Shown: positions 15,518-26,608 of the stretch, in pieces
How positions within the stretch are numbered: position 1 is the first letter of the stretch
How the letters are laid out: each line of letters starts with the position of its first letter
DNA from: Thiodiazotropha sp037384425
Lineage (GTDB): Bacteria > Pseudomonadota > Gammaproteobacteria > Chromatiales > Chromatiaceae
Direction of reading: 5' to 3'
Assembly (NCBI GenBank): GCA_037384425.1
Contig: JARROA010000013.1
Span: 1 to 64,000, forward strand
Length of the DNA stretch: 64,000 bases
Made by a program: the position numbers and the translations under genes
Notes under the pieces: generated by a model
Told to the model about the DNA's origin: nothing
What the model saw: the letters and a program-made list of their open reading frames with translations, nothing else
The model's database searches: none

Positions 15518-18211
15518 ATGTCTCCGATGAAACAGGCAGTCCCCATGCACGAACCGGTCAAGAGCACCTGTCCCTACTGCGGCGTCGGCTGCGGTCTGCT
15601 GGTGCAACGGGGTGCCGACGGCGAGTGGCTGATCAAGGGCGATCCGGCACACCCCTCCAACCAGGGCAGGCTCTGTTCCAAGGGTACGGCGCTCAGCGAG
15701 ACGCTCGATCACGACGGCCGTCTGTTGACGCCGGTGGTCGATGGTGAAGCAACGGACTGGGAGCCAGCGCTCGACCGGGTGGCGAACCGCTTCCGCGAGA
15801 TCATCGACCGGCACGGCCCCGACGCCGTGGCCTTCTATGTCTCAGGCCAGCTGCTGACCGAGGACTATTACGTGGCCAACAAGCTGATGAAGGGCTTCAT
15901 CGGCTCGGGCAACATCGACACCAACTCCAGGCTCTGCATGTCCTCCTCGGTGGCGGGACATATGCGGGCCTTCGGCTGCGACAGCGTGCCGGGGTGCTAT
16001 GAAGATTTCGAGCAGGCCGAACTGATCCTGCTCACCGGCTCCAATACCGCCTGGTGCCATCCGGTGCTCTACCGGCGCATCGTCAAGGCGAAGGAGCGCA
16101 ATCCGGCCCTGCGGGTGGTGGTGGTCGATCCCAGGGAGACCGCCACCTGCGAGATCGCCGATCTGCATCTACCGCTGCGACCAGGTAGCGACAGTATCCT
16201 GTTCAACGGGCTGCTCAGCTTCCTCGATGACAACCGGGTGATGGACCGGGATTTCGTGGCGGATCACACAGAGGGACTGGAAGCGGCTCTGCAGGCGGCG
16301 CGTTGGTACGCGCCGTCGGTCACCGCCGTGGCCGAGCTTTGCGGTCTGCCGCTGGATGATCTGCTGACCCTCTACCGCTGGTTCCTGATGACCGAGCGGT
16401 CGGTGACCCTCTACTCCCAGGGCATCAACCAGACTTCCAGCGGTACCGACAAGGTCAATGCCATCATCAACTGCCATCTGTTCACCGGGCGCATCGGTCG
16501 CCCGGGGATGGGCCCCTTCTCCATCACCGGCCAGCCCAACGCCATGGGGGGACGCGAGGTGGGGGCGCTCGCCAATCAGCTTGCCTGCCACATGACTATC
16601 GAAAACCCGGACCACCACTCACTGGTGCGACGCTTCTGGCAGAGCGACCGGCTGACCGATCGTGTCGGCCTGAAGGCGGTCGATCTGTTCCAGGCGGTGG
16701 AATCGGGCAAGGTGAAGGCGCTCTGGGTGATGGCCACCAATCCAGCGGTCAGCCTGCCCGACGCCAACCAGGTACGGCGGGCGTTGGCGCAGTGCGAGTT
16801 CCTGGTAGTTTCCGATAGCGTGCGCGACACCGACACCAGCGCCTATGCGGATGTGCTGTTGCCGGCCCAGGGCTGGGGCGAGAAGTCGGGCACGGTGACC
16901 AGCTCCGAACGCAGCATCAGCCGTCAGTACCCCTTCCAGGATCCGGCCGGGGAGAGCCGTCCCGACTGGTGGATTCTCTGTCAGGTGGCGCAGCGCATGG
17001 GCTACCCGGGATTCGGTTATGCCGGACCGCATCAGATCTTCAGCGAGTACGCCGCGCTTTCCGGTTACGAGAATGACGGGCAACGTGATTTCGACATCTC
17101 CGCCCTGGCCGACCTCAGCCTGGGCGACTACGACCGTCTGCAGCCGGTGCAGTGGCCGGTGCCTGCGGGACACCCTGAAGGCACGGCACGGTTGTTTGCC
17201 GACGGGCGCTTCTACACTCCGTCCGGTCGTGCCCGATTTCTGGCGGTGACGCCGAGGCCGCCGGGCAACGCGGTGTCGGATGCCTATCCACTGGTGCTCA
17301 ATACCGGCCGGGTGCGCGATCAGTGGCACACCATGACCCGCACCGGCAAGTCGGGCCGTCTGTTCGGCCACGACAACGAGCCATTCGCCGAGATCCATCC
17401 CAAGGATGCCCGCAGTTACGATGTGGAAGAGGGCGAGCTGGTCAACGTCACCAGCCGCTGGGGCGAGATGATCGTTCGCGCGCGGCTGACCGAACGTCAG
17501 GCCAGGGGCCAGATCTTCGTGCCCATGCACTGGAATGATCAGTTCGCCAGCAGCGCCACGGTGGACAGTCTGGTCAACCCGGTACTCGATCCGGTGTCGG
17601 GACAGCCGGAGTACAAACACACCCCGGTTTCCATTCACCCCTACCGGCCCGCCTGGCACGGTTTTCTGCTGACCCGCGAGCGGGTGACGCTGGCGCAGGC
17701 CACCTATTGGGCCAAGGCCAAGCGCGACGGCCTCTGGCACTACGAGCTGGCCGGGGAGGCGGTGGCCGAGGACTGGTCGGCGGTGGCCCGTGACCTGCTC
17801 AGCTCCACCAACGACCTTGCTCAGTGGGCGGAGATGATGGACGGCGCCGGCGGCCAGTACCGGGGCGTCAGCCTGTCCGGGGGACGGTTGCAGAGCTGCC
17901 TCTTCATCGGCCCGGATCACCGACTGCCGAAGCGCGACTGGTTAGTGCAGCTGTTCGCCCAGCCCGAATTGACGAGACAGGAGCGGCTGCGGCTGTTGGC
18001 GGGCGCGCCGGGCAACGCCCAGGAGGATGCGGGCAAGACCATCTGCGCCTGCTTCGGTGTCGGCATCAACACCCTGATGCTCGGCATCCGGGAGCAGGGA
18101 CTGCACACCCCCGAGGCGATCGGCGCGGCCCTGAAGGCGGGTACCAACTGCGGTTCCTGCCTGTCGGAGATCAAACATCTGATTCAGGAAAACCTGCCAC
18201 AGACGGCTTAG
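15518..18211 (+). CDS. nasA: NasA, assimilatory nitrate reductase catalytic subunit
   Basis: 897-residue molybdopterin oxidoreductase. The N-terminal [4Fe-4S] ligands are in CPYCGVGCG (about 19-27) with the last Cys in GRLCSKG; the Mo-bis-MGD domains follow (SRLCMSSSVAGHMRAFG, GINQTSSGTDKVNAI, GPFSITGQPNAMGGREVG) and the molydopterin-dinucleotide-binding domain (VLNTGRVRDQWHTMTRTGKS). A C-terminal BFD-like [2Fe-2S] domain (CACFGVGINTLM and CGSC, about 845-890) is typical of NasA. It reduces nitrate to nitrite in the cytoplasm. There is no separate nasB/narB reductase gene, so ferredoxin or another carrier is the likely donor. The exact start is unsure: ATG at 15518, 15527 and 15545 are possible. 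Confidence 0.93.
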   Translation: MSPMKQAVPMHEPVKSTCPYCGVGCGLLVQRGADGEWLIKGDPAHPSNQGRLCSKGTALSETLDHDGRLLTPVVDGEATDWEPALDRVANRFREIIDRHGPDAVAFYVSGQLLTEDYYVANKLMKGFIGSGNIDTNSRLCMSSSVAGHMRAFGCDSVPGCYEDFEQAELILLTGSNTAWCHPVLYRRIVKAKERNPALRVVVVDPRETATCEIADLHLPLRPGSDSILFNGLLSFLDDNRVMDRDFVADHTEGLEAALQAARWYAPSVTAVAELCGLPLDDLLTLYRWFLMTERSVTLYSQGINQTSSGTDKVNAIINCHLFTGRIGRPGMGPFSITGQPNAMGGREVGALANQLACHMTIENPDHHSLVRRFWQSDRLTDRVGLKAVDLFQAVESGKVKALWVMATNPAVSLPDANQVRRALAQCEFLVVSDSVRDTDTSAYADVLLPAQGWGEKSGTVTSSERSISRQYPFQDPAGESRPDWWILCQVAQRMGYPGFGYAGPHQIFSEYAALSGYENDGQRDFDISALADLSLGDYDRLQPVQWPVPAGHPEGTARLFADGRFYTPSGRARFLAVTPRPPGNAVSDAYPLVLNTGRVRDQWHTMTRTGKSGRLFGHDNEPFAEIHPKDARSYDVEEGELVNVTSRWGEMIVRARLTERQARGQIFVPMHWNDQFASSATVDSLVNPVLDPVSGQPEYKHTPVSIHPYRPAWHGFLLTRERVTLAQATYWAKAKRDGLWHYELAGEAVAEDWSAVARDLLSSTNDLAQWAEMMDGAGGQYRGVSLSGGRLQSCLFIGPDHRLPKRDWLVQLFAQPELTRQERLRLLAGAPGNAQEDAGKTICACFGVGINTLMLGIREQGLHTPEAIGAALKAGTNCGSCLSEIKHLIQENLPQTA

Positions 18212-18258
18212 GGGAGTGGGGCACGAGTGAGACTTTGAGAAGATTTCCGACAGAACTC

Positions 18259-18317
18259 GGTGGGGCAGGGCCCCACCCTACAGTTCAATCAAGCGTAGGG
18301 TGCGGCTTGCCGCACCG
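18259..18317. repeat. REP-like inverted pair after nasA
   Basis: GGTGGGGCAGGGCCCCACC (18259-18277) plus CCTAC, then 14 nt, then the other type inverted, TAGGGTGCGGCTTGCCGCACCG (ending 18317). Mixed pair of the two palindrome types, sitting between nasA and the globin gene. Confidence 0.8.
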
Positions 18318-18366
18318 AAACACACAAAAATAGAGCGACCATTTTCAATTTGGCAGGAGAAGCGCA

Positions 18367-18780
18367 ATGACAGCCGAAGAGATCAACCTAGTGAAGACCA
18401 GCTGGGCCAAGGTGGAGCCGATCGCCGACAGAGCCGCCGTGCTGTTCTACGGCCGGCTGTTCGAGGTCTATCCCGAGGTCAAAACCTATTTCAAGGGCGA
18501 CATGGATGAGCAGGGCCGTAAGCTGATGACGATGATCGGCCTGGCGGTCAACAGCCTGGACAACCTGGAACCGTTGCTACCCGCCATTCGTGAGTCGGGC
18601 CGGCGTCACGCGATCTACGGCGTCAAGGAGGAGGACTACGACAAGGTGGCCGGAGCCCTGTTGTGGACCCTGGAGCAGGGTCTCGGTGACGGCTTTACCG
18701 ATGAGGTCAGGGGCGCATGGGTGAAGACCTATACCGTCCTCGCCGAGGTCATGAAGGACGGGGCACTCGAGCTGGCCTGA
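18367..18780 (+). CDS. Single-domain globin
   Basis: 137-residue heme-binding globin of the bacterial (Vitreoscilla / flavohemoglobin-like) type: VKTSWAKVEPIADRAAVLFYGRLFEVYPEVKTYF covers helices A-C with the conserved CD Phe; the proximal His is probably the H in SGRRHAIYGV (about residue 80). No reductase domain is fused. RBS AGGAGA is 7-12 nt before the ATG. Placed downstream of nasA and probably transcribed with it, so a role in scavenging NO made by nitrite reduction is likely, though this is inferred from position only. Confidence 0.88.
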   Translation: MTAEEINLVKTSWAKVEPIADRAAVLFYGRLFEVYPEVKTYFKGDMDEQGRKLMTMIGLAVNSLDNLEPLLPAIRESGRRHAIYGVKEEDYDKVAGALLWTLEQGLGDGFTDEVRGAWVKTYTVLAEVMKDGALELA

Positions 18781-18792
18781 TTCCGCGACTGT

Positions 18793-19341
18793 TTATGCGG
18801 AGGGGTAGGGGAGCCAGAGCAGTGCCGGCTCCTCTCCCTTTTTCAGTACCTGCTTGAGCAGGACGTTCCCCCGGCTGGTATCCCAGCGCAGGATGGTTTC
18901 GCTGTCACCGCTCGCCGTGTCAGCATTTTCCTTCACCGGCTGGCCCATCTGCTGCAGCAGTTGCTGGATCAATTGATCGTGGTACCTCCGCCGGTAACCG
19001 ATCCTCACGCCGTTGATCCACTTATCGCGAAAGTAGATTGCGATGAAATGGGCCGGTATACCATTGTAGATGCCAATTTTCGTCGCGCAGAGACGGTTGC
19101 CGAAGTCGGTGTCGGTGTCCTGGCATTTCCAGTCGATGTCGGGAAACACCTCCCGCAACTCGTCTTCGGTAAAGCGGTCGTCCAATGCGTCCAGATTGAA
19201 CTTGATCTCATCCTCCCCCCAGAGAAAGAGCACCACCGAGTCGGTGCGGCGTTGACCGTCTTCGGTGAAGACCAGCCAGTAGATGGGGACGATCACGATG
19301 ATAAAGGCCATCAGGCGCTTGTAGAGGGGGTTGAGCTTCAT
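18793..19341 (-). CDS. Hypothetical membrane-anchored protein
   Basis: 182 residues from the ATG at 19341; a longer reading (to 19443) would run through an AT-rich repeat arm and is not favoured. One N-terminal helix (MAFIIVIVPIYWLVF, about 10-25) anchors it; the rest looks like a soluble domain facing outward, with two Cys in WKCQ and RLCA and ending in LLWLPYPSA. I know no family for it. It converges on the globin gene with only a 12-bp gap. Confidence 0.55.
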   Translation of the reverse strand: MKLNPLYKRLMAFIIVIVPIYWLVFTEDGQRRTDSVVLFLWGEDEIKFNLDALDDRFTEDELREVFPDIDWKCQDTDTDFGNRLCATKIGIYNGIPAHFIAIYFRDKWINGVRIGYRRRYHDQLIQQLLQQMGQPVKENADTASGDSETILRWDTSRGNVLLKQVLKKGEEPALLWLPYPSA

Positions 19342-19389
19342 TTTTTGCCGATTGAGTGTTCTTCGTGGGAGGAGCGCTGATTGTGTGTC

Positions 19390-19617
19390 TAATTTTGAAT
19401 GTTGAATTATGAATTTTGAATGGGTTGTGTGCGCTGCGCGCACGCATTGTATTTATAACCGGATTCTATTCTCAGGTCGGTAATGGGTACATCCATGCTC
19501 CAATTCTCCAACCGGTTCAGGTATGCCGGTTACAGAACACTGGCCTTTCAAATAAGATCGCGAGCGAAACGAGTACCGACAATTCAAAATTCATAATTCA
19601 ACATTAAAAGTTAGCTA
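19390..19617. mobile_element. MITE-like element with AT-rich inverted arms
   Basis: Left arm (19390-19442) and right arm (19558-19617) share TAATGTTGAATTATGAATTT in opposite orientation, followed inward by GC-rich boxes (GTGCGCTGCGCGCAC on the left, GCGAGCGAAACGAG on the right). No ORF inside. Same layout as the elements at 9849 and 29238. It fills most of the gap between the hypothetical gene and acs. Confidence 0.6.
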
Positions 19618-19676
19618 AAACAAGGGCGGCACCCCACAGGATACCGCCCCCGTTTTTTTAAAAAGCCGAAAACCGG
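19618..19676 (-). terminator. Terminator hairpins after acs
   Basis: On the minus strand the acs stop region carries AGCCGGTTTTCGGCT followed by TTTTT, then GGGCGG...CCGCCC followed by TTGTTTT. Either would serve as an intrinsic terminator. Confidence 0.75.
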
Positions 19677-21623
<1,947 letters not shown>

Positions 21624-21779
21624 TGGATGCTCCTCAACGATGTTGTAGGTAATTATTGAGTGGCGGGAGTGCTCCCGTTGAATAACAGTTCCTTTGAATA
21701 AAACCGCAAGACCCTGGTGGTGTTGTATTTGTCTGAGCCGCTCCATCGATTATGCATGAAATCACCATTCTATTGCCTG

Positions 21780-22472
21780 TCAGCGGGTAAGGAAACGGCT
21801 GAGCTGACATTGACTCGGCCGAGGCACAATCTCCGCCGCCATGGCGAGGAAGAGTTCGGCGGTGGCCAGCGCGTCGCTCAGGGCGTTGTGCGCCTTGTAG
21901 TTGGGAAGATTGTAACGGGGACGCAGGTTGAACAGACGCAGGTCGCCCGGCTGTATGGTGTGGTTGCGACGTTCGAACAAGCGCTGCGCAAGCACCAGTG
22001 TGTCGATGGTCGGTATCACGAACGGGGCCCCGTAGAGTTTCTGGCAGGCGGCGCTGATGAAGTTCTGTTCGATGGAGGCGTAGTGGACCAGCATGACCTT
22101 GCCGGCCAGTCGCGAGAGCAGTTCCGGTAGCGCTTCCCTGATGCTGACACCGGTGGCGGCCTGATCGTCGGTGATCTGGTGAATCACCGCTGACTCCTCC
22201 GGGATCTGACCGTCGATGGAGATCAGTTGGTGGCGCGAGGTCTCCAGCCGGATGGTCATGTGCTGGATCTCCACCAGCCCATAGCTCAGGATGTGGTCAT
22301 GCTTGGGATCGAGGCCGGTCGTCTCCAGATCGAGGGCGACGATCACGAGATCCTCGCACTGGGTCTTTTTTGGCATCAACGGCGTCGACAGATAGTCGTA
22401 CAGGGCACCCGGCAGACTCTTCGAGAGGGCCCGTTTGCGCAGTGTCTCCAAACTGAGAAAGCGTTTAAGCAC
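21780..22472 (-). CDS. DEDDh 3'-5' exonuclease (DnaQ-like)
   Basis: 230 residues. Exo I motif is ALDLETTGLD (about 46-55); exo III is HNALSDALATAELF (about 195-208). At exo II the usual N-x-x-F-D is replaced by HYASIEQNFI, so the second acidic ligand is probably Glu. Resembles a clade of DnaQ-like nucleases found next to DUF294/CBS genes in acetate and propionate clusters of gammaproteobacteria; their substrate is not known to me. The start is a GTG overlapping the stop of the upstream DUF294 gene by 1 nt, showing coupled translation. Confidence 0.85.
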   Translation of the reverse strand: MLKRFLSLETLRKRALSKSLPGALYDYLSTPLMPKKTQCEDLVIVALDLETTGLDPKHDHILSYGLVEIQHMTIRLETSRHQLISIDGQIPEESAVIHQITDDQAATGVSIREALPELLSRLAGKVMLVHYASIEQNFISAACQKLYGAPFVIPTIDTLVLAQRLFERRNHTIQPGDLRLFNLRPRYNLPNYKAHNALSDALATAELFLAMAAEIVPRPSQCQLSRFLTR

Positions 22473-24340
22473 TATCGGAATCTTCCACCCTGGTAGCGGT
22501 TTTCCATGGTCTCCTGCATGTCCTGAATGACCCGAAACGCGTCCTTCAGGTGGCGGCGTTCCAGATCAGAGAGTTCGTCGGGTGACAGGTAGTTGTCAGC
22601 CTGCATGCCCTTGCGGATCTGCTCCGCCTGGTGGTTGATGCGCATACTGGCGATGAACTCCAGGGCGTCGATGAGATTGTCGCCCATTTCGCGGCTGAGT
22701 ATGGTGGTCTCTGCTGCCGCTTCCAGTCGCTCGGTGGTGTTGACCGGCTTCAATCCCTGGCTGAGCGCGAAGACCCGTGCGATATCGGTGATCGGGACGA
22801 TGCCCCGATGCTTGATATCGAAGGTGTCGTTGTGCTCGCCATCATGGATGAGTACGAAGTTGCGGAAGAAGCCGAGCGGTGGCCGGTGCTGCAGGGCGTT
22901 GGCCGCCATGTAGGCGGTGAAGATGCCGTTGCCCCGGGTCTTGTCGAGAATGTCGCCCTGCAGTTCGTTGAAGAGCTCCTTTTCCCCATGCACGGGACGC
23001 AGGTCGAAGAAGATGCTGGAGAGCATCAACGCCATGGGGTCGGGCTTGTTGATCCAGGTATTGAAATATTTGCGCCAGGCGCTCAGGGTCTGCCGCCACT
23101 TGGGATTGGAGGCCATGGCGTCGCCCGGGCAGTAGATGAAGTTGCAGGCGTTGAGGCCGTCGGTGACCCGCCTGGAGAGCTGTTCGAAATAGTCGGCGTG
23201 CTCCGGCTGCATCTCGTCGGAGATCAGCAGGGCGTTGTCCTGATCGGAGTGGGAGGTCTGCTCCCGCCGCGCCTGGGAGCCGCCGCACATCCAGACATAG
23301 GGCACGGGCGCGGGTCCGAGATCGACCTCGGCCATCTCGATCAGACGCACGGTCAATGCGTCGGTGATGCTGGCGATGGCGTCTCCGATGTGCAGCGCAG
23401 AGGCGCTGGAGTTGGCCAACTGGAACTGCAGTTCCGGCAGGCGGGCGCTGATATCTGCCAGATCATCGATGGTTTCCGCCTTGCGCACATCGGTCGCGAG
23501 GTAGGCGGAGTTGGTGGTCTGATGTCGGGCCAGGTCGGTGGCGGTGAGCATGCCGACCACCTGGCTGTTGCGCATCACCGGCAGGTGGTGGACGTGCAGG
23601 CGGGTCATGGTCATCAGGGCCTGGATCGCCAGGGTGCTCTCCTGGATGGTCTCCAGGTCGGCGGTCATGATCTTGCTCACCGGCTCCTCGGTCGAGAGCC
23701 CCGCGGCGACGCAGCGCTTGCGCAAATCGCGATCGGTGATCATGCCGGCCAGGCGCTCGCCGTCCATCAGCATCACCGAGGAGACGTTCTTGTCGCTCAT
23801 CAGCTTGGCCGCCTCACGGATGGAGCTGTTGACGTCGATGACCACCGGTGACTTCTTCAGCAGGTCGGAGACCTCGACCGTCATCTGCGCGATGCTGCTG
23901 GTTTCGTTATTGTCCTGCAAGGTGCGCACGGCCTGCTTGAGCCGGTCGCGGATGGAGTCGGTGAAGTGCTGGTCGAATGCGGGCTCGGCCTGACGCAGTG
24001 CTCTGAGATGTTTGCAGGGCAACTGGTAGAGCAGGGTGTCTTCATTGGCGATCCCGCGGATGGCGCGGCCGAAATCGATCAGCTGACAATCGGTGGTGTA
24101 GATATCGCCTTCGCCGAGTTTCTCCACCAGATTGTCCTCCTCATCGAGTAGCTCCACCGCGCCGCTGCGGATGATGTAGAGGTAGGCGCGTTCGGAATCC
24201 GAGGGGGGGAAGGCGCTGGTGCGTCTCAGGTAACGTATGTCGAGAAGCTTGGGCAGCTCATTCAGCTGCTCTTCCGGCAAGACGTCAAAAGGGGGGCGTT
24301 GGGCCAGAAAGTCGCGAATCTCGACCAGTTCGATTTCCAT
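22472..24340 (-). CDS. cNMP-binding, CBS and DUF294 nucleotidyltransferase-like protein
   Basis: 622 residues. Order: a cyclic-nucleotide-binding-like fold (about 20-130), two CBS domains (about 155-275, e.g. INSSIREAAKLMSDKNVSSVMLMDGERLAGMITDRDLRK, abbreviated here), then DUF294 with the nucleotidyltransferase signature CGGSQARREQTSHSDQDNAL (about 358-377) and a DUF294 C-terminal domain. The family is typically placed beside acs and actP and the GlnD-like domain may modify a partner in response to adenine nucleotides bound by the CBS pair. That regulatory role is inferred from the domains. Co-translated with the exonuclease gene. Confidence 0.88.
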   Translation of the reverse strand: MEIELVEIRDFLAQRPPFDVLPEEQLNELPKLLDIRYLRRTSAFPPSDSERAYLYIIRSGAVELLDEEDNLVEKLGEGDIYTTDCQLIDFGRAIRGIANEDTLLYQLPCKHLRALRQAEPAFDQHFTDSIRDRLKQAVRTLQDNNETSSIAQMTVEVSDLLKKSPVVIDVNSSIREAAKLMSDKNVSSVMLMDGERLAGMITDRDLRKRCVAAGLSTEEPVSKIMTADLETIQESTLAIQALMTMTRLHVHHLPVMRNSQVVGMLTATDLARHQTTNSAYLATDVRKAETIDDLADISARLPELQFQLANSSASALHIGDAIASITDALTVRLIEMAEVDLGPAPVPYVWMCGGSQARREQTSHSDQDNALLISDEMQPEHADYFEQLSRRVTDGLNACNFIYCPGDAMASNPKWRQTLSAWRKYFNTWINKPDPMALMLSSIFFDLRPVHGEKELFNELQGDILDKTRGNGIFTAYMAANALQHRPPLGFFRNFVLIHDGEHNDTFDIKHRGIVPITDIARVFALSQGLKPVNTTERLEAAAETTILSREMGDNLIDALEFIASMRINHQAEQIRKGMQADNYLSPDELSDLERRHLKDAFRVIQDMQETMENRYQGGRFR

Positions 24341-24498
24341 AGTTGTGCTCGAGTGAAGCCGTCAGTTGCAGGTGAGATGAGATATGCACCAAATCCCGCA
24401 AGAGTGCTACGAAAAATCTCAACGTATTGGTCGGATGAGAATAATGCTGGGACCTGCTACCGGCCAATGCGTGGAGACTCTTCCACAGTGAGTCCCGG

Positions 24499-24523
24499 AA
24501 AAAAGGCCCCGCCGAAGCGGGGC
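24499..24523 (-). terminator. Terminator after the symporter gene
   Basis: On the minus strand, GCCCCGC TTC GGCGGGGCC is followed by TTTTTT: a strong intrinsic terminator 27 nt after the symporter stop, separating it from the DUF294-exonuclease pair. Confidence 0.85.
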
Positions 24524-24549
24524 ACAAGTTACTGCTTTATCGTTGTTGA

Positions 24550-26337
24550 TTAATGCTGGAGGGTGGAAGTCTGCGAACCCTTGGGTACGCGGATGTCTTC
24601 CACCAGGTGCTGGATGTGATCCGGTGGCGGAGCGGTCATCTTGGAGACCACGATGGCCACCACGAAGTTGACCACGGCACCCACGGCACCGAAGGCGTTC
24701 GGCGAGATGCCGAGGAACCAGTTGGCGCCCATGTCACCCAGGAAGGAGGTGCCCGGGATGAACATGATGCCCTTGTGCTGGAACACGTAGAGCATGGTCA
24801 CGCCGATACCGGAAACCATACCCCAGATAGCGCCGGAACGGTTCATACGCTTGTTGAAGATACCCATCATCAGCACCGGGAAGATGGAGGACGCGGCCAG
24901 ACCGAAGGCGATGGCCACGGTACCGGCGGCGAAATCCGGCGGATGCAGGCCGAAATAACCGGCCAGGCCGATGGCGCCCGCCATGGCGATACGACCCGCC
25001 ATCAACTCGTTCTTCTCCGAGATATCCGGCACGAACACGCCTTTCAACAGGTCATGCGAGATGGAGGAGGAGATGGCCAGCAGCAGTCCGGCAGCGGTGG
25101 AGAGGGCGGCGGCGAGACCACCGGCGACCACCAGCGCGATGACCCAGTTGGGCAGCTTGGCGATTTCCGGATTGGCCAGCACCATGATGTCACGGTCGAC
25201 CTTGGTCATCTCGTTGCCTTTCCAACCATAGGACTCGGCCTTGGCGGCGAACTCGGCGTTCTTGTCGTTGTAGTACTGGATACGACCGTCGCCGTTCTTG
25301 TCTTCCCACTGCAGCAGACCGGTCTTCTCCCAGTTGGTCATCCAACGGGGCACTTTGGCGATCTCAATGTTACCGGTCGGGGAACCGACCTCGCCGGTCT
25401 GGATGGTGTTCATCAGGTTCAGGCGAGCCATGGAACCGACGGCCGGAGCGGTGGTGTAGAGGATGGCGATGAAGACCAGTGCCCAGCCAGCGGAGGCACG
25501 GGCATCCTTCACCTTGGGCACGGTGAAGAAACGGATGATGACGTGGGGCAGACCCGCGGTACCGATCATCAGGGAGAGGGTGTAGACAAACATGTTCAGT
25601 TTGCTACCCATGACCTGGGTCGTGTACTCCTTGAAGCCCAGCTCCGTCACCACCTGGTCGAGCCGGTCCAGCATATAGGTGCCGGAGCCGTCGGCCATGG
25701 AACTGCCGAGACCCAGCTGCGGGACCGGATTGCCGGTCAGGTGCATGGAGATGAAGACCGCCGGTACGGTGTAGGCGAAGATCAGCACGCAGTACTGGGC
25801 GATCTGGGTGTAGGTGATGCCCTTCATGCCGCCCAACACCGCGTAGATGAAGACGATGCCCATGCCGATGTAGAGGCCGTGGTCGTAGTCGAGCTGGAGG
25901 AAGCGGGAGAAGGCCACGCCGATACCCTTCATCTGGCCGATAACGTAGGTTATGGAGGCCAGGATGAGGCAGATGACCGCCACGATACGGGCCGTACGCG
26001 AGTAAAAGCGGTCACCGATGAACTCAGGCACGGTGAACTTGCCGAATTTACGCAGGTAGGGCGCCAGCAGCAGGGCCAACAACACGTAACCGCCGGTCCA
26101 TCCCATCAGAAAGACGGAAGCGCCGTAGCCGTTGAAGGCGATCAGGCCCGCCATGGAGATGAAGGAGGCGGCGGACATCCAGTCGGCGGCGGTAGCCATA
26201 CCGTTGGCGACCGGGTGAATGCCGCGACCGGCCGCGTAGAACTCGCCTGTTGTACTGGCGCGGGCCCAGAAGGCGATACCGATGTAGAGGGCGAAGGTCG
26301 CGCCCACCACAATATAAGTCAAAGTTTGCAGATCCAT
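24550..26337 (-). CDS. SSS-family sodium:solute symporter, large subunit (acetate-type)
   Basis: 595-residue multi-helix inner-membrane symporter (GRGIHPVANGMATAADWMSAASFISMAGLIAF region, abbreviated, near residues 38-70). Its company and the DUF4212 partner upstream place it in the VC_2705-like subfamily related to ActP; the substrate is probably acetate or another short carboxylate. A long hydrophilic insertion (about residues 315-390) contains DKNGDGRIQYYND, an EF-hand or dockerin-like Ca-binding loop, at about residue 347. Starts 16 bp after the small-subunit gene. Confidence 0.9.
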   Translation of the reverse strand: MDLQTLTYIVVGATFALYIGIAFWARASTTGEFYAAGRGIHPVANGMATAADWMSAASFISMAGLIAFNGYGASVFLMGWTGGYVLLALLLAPYLRKFGKFTVPEFIGDRFYSRTARIVAVICLILASITYVIGQMKGIGVAFSRFLQLDYDHGLYIGMGIVFIYAVLGGMKGITYTQIAQYCVLIFAYTVPAVFISMHLTGNPVPQLGLGSSMADGSGTYMLDRLDQVVTELGFKEYTTQVMGSKLNMFVYTLSLMIGTAGLPHVIIRFFTVPKVKDARASAGWALVFIAILYTTAPAVGSMARLNLMNTIQTGEVGSPTGNIEIAKVPRWMTNWEKTGLLQWEDKNGDGRIQYYNDKNAEFAAKAESYGWKGNEMTKVDRDIMVLANPEIAKLPNWVIALVVAGGLAAALSTAAGLLLAISSSISHDLLKGVFVPDISEKNELMAGRIAMAGAIGLAGYFGLHPPDFAAGTVAIAFGLAASSIFPVLMMGIFNKRMNRSGAIWGMVSGIGVTMLYVFQHKGIMFIPGTSFLGDMGANWFLGISPNAFGAVGAVVNFVVAIVVSKMTAPPPDHIQHLVEDIRVPKGSQTSTLQH

Positions 26338-26353
26338 GAGTCGTTATCCCCCA

Positions 26354-26608
26354 TTAATCCTCATGGACGTCGTATTCGACATCCAGAGCGTTCATGCGTT
26401 TCGCGTAGACATAGATCAGCACCAGGAAGACGTAGATCGAGCCGTTCTGGGCGAACCAGAAGCCGAGACCCACACCACCGATCTTGATGGAGTTGAGAGG
26501 CTCCACCAGGATGATGCCGAAGAGATAAGAGCAGACAAACCAAATCACCAGTAAGATGGTTACCAGGCGTATGTTGGCTTTCCAATACTGTTCAGCAGTT
26601 TTGTTCAT
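26354..26608 (-). CDS. DUF4212 small subunit of the SSS symporter
   Basis: 84 residues with two membrane helices (about 14-36 and 47-68); the signature YWKANIRLVTILLVIWFVCS is that of the DUF4212 putative solute:sodium symporter small subunit, the counterpart of YjcH. The ATG at 26608 is chosen over a frame open to 26761 because the hydrophobic protein proper starts there. First gene of the operon with the large subunit. Confidence 0.88.
   Translation of the reverse strand: MNKTAEQYWKANIRLVTILLVIWFVCSYLFGIILVEPLNSIKIGGVGLGFWFAQNGSIYVFLVLIYVYAKRMNALDVEYDVHED

Noticed and set aside
22631..23851. Open frame of 406 codons on the plus strand
   Set aside because: Antisense to the DUF294 gene; Gly/Val/His-rich shadow.
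24553..26487. Open frame of 644 codons on the plus strand
   Set aside because: It lies opposite the SSS symporter and reads as a His/Gly/Asp-rich, low-complexity product; a shadow of a GC-rich gene.
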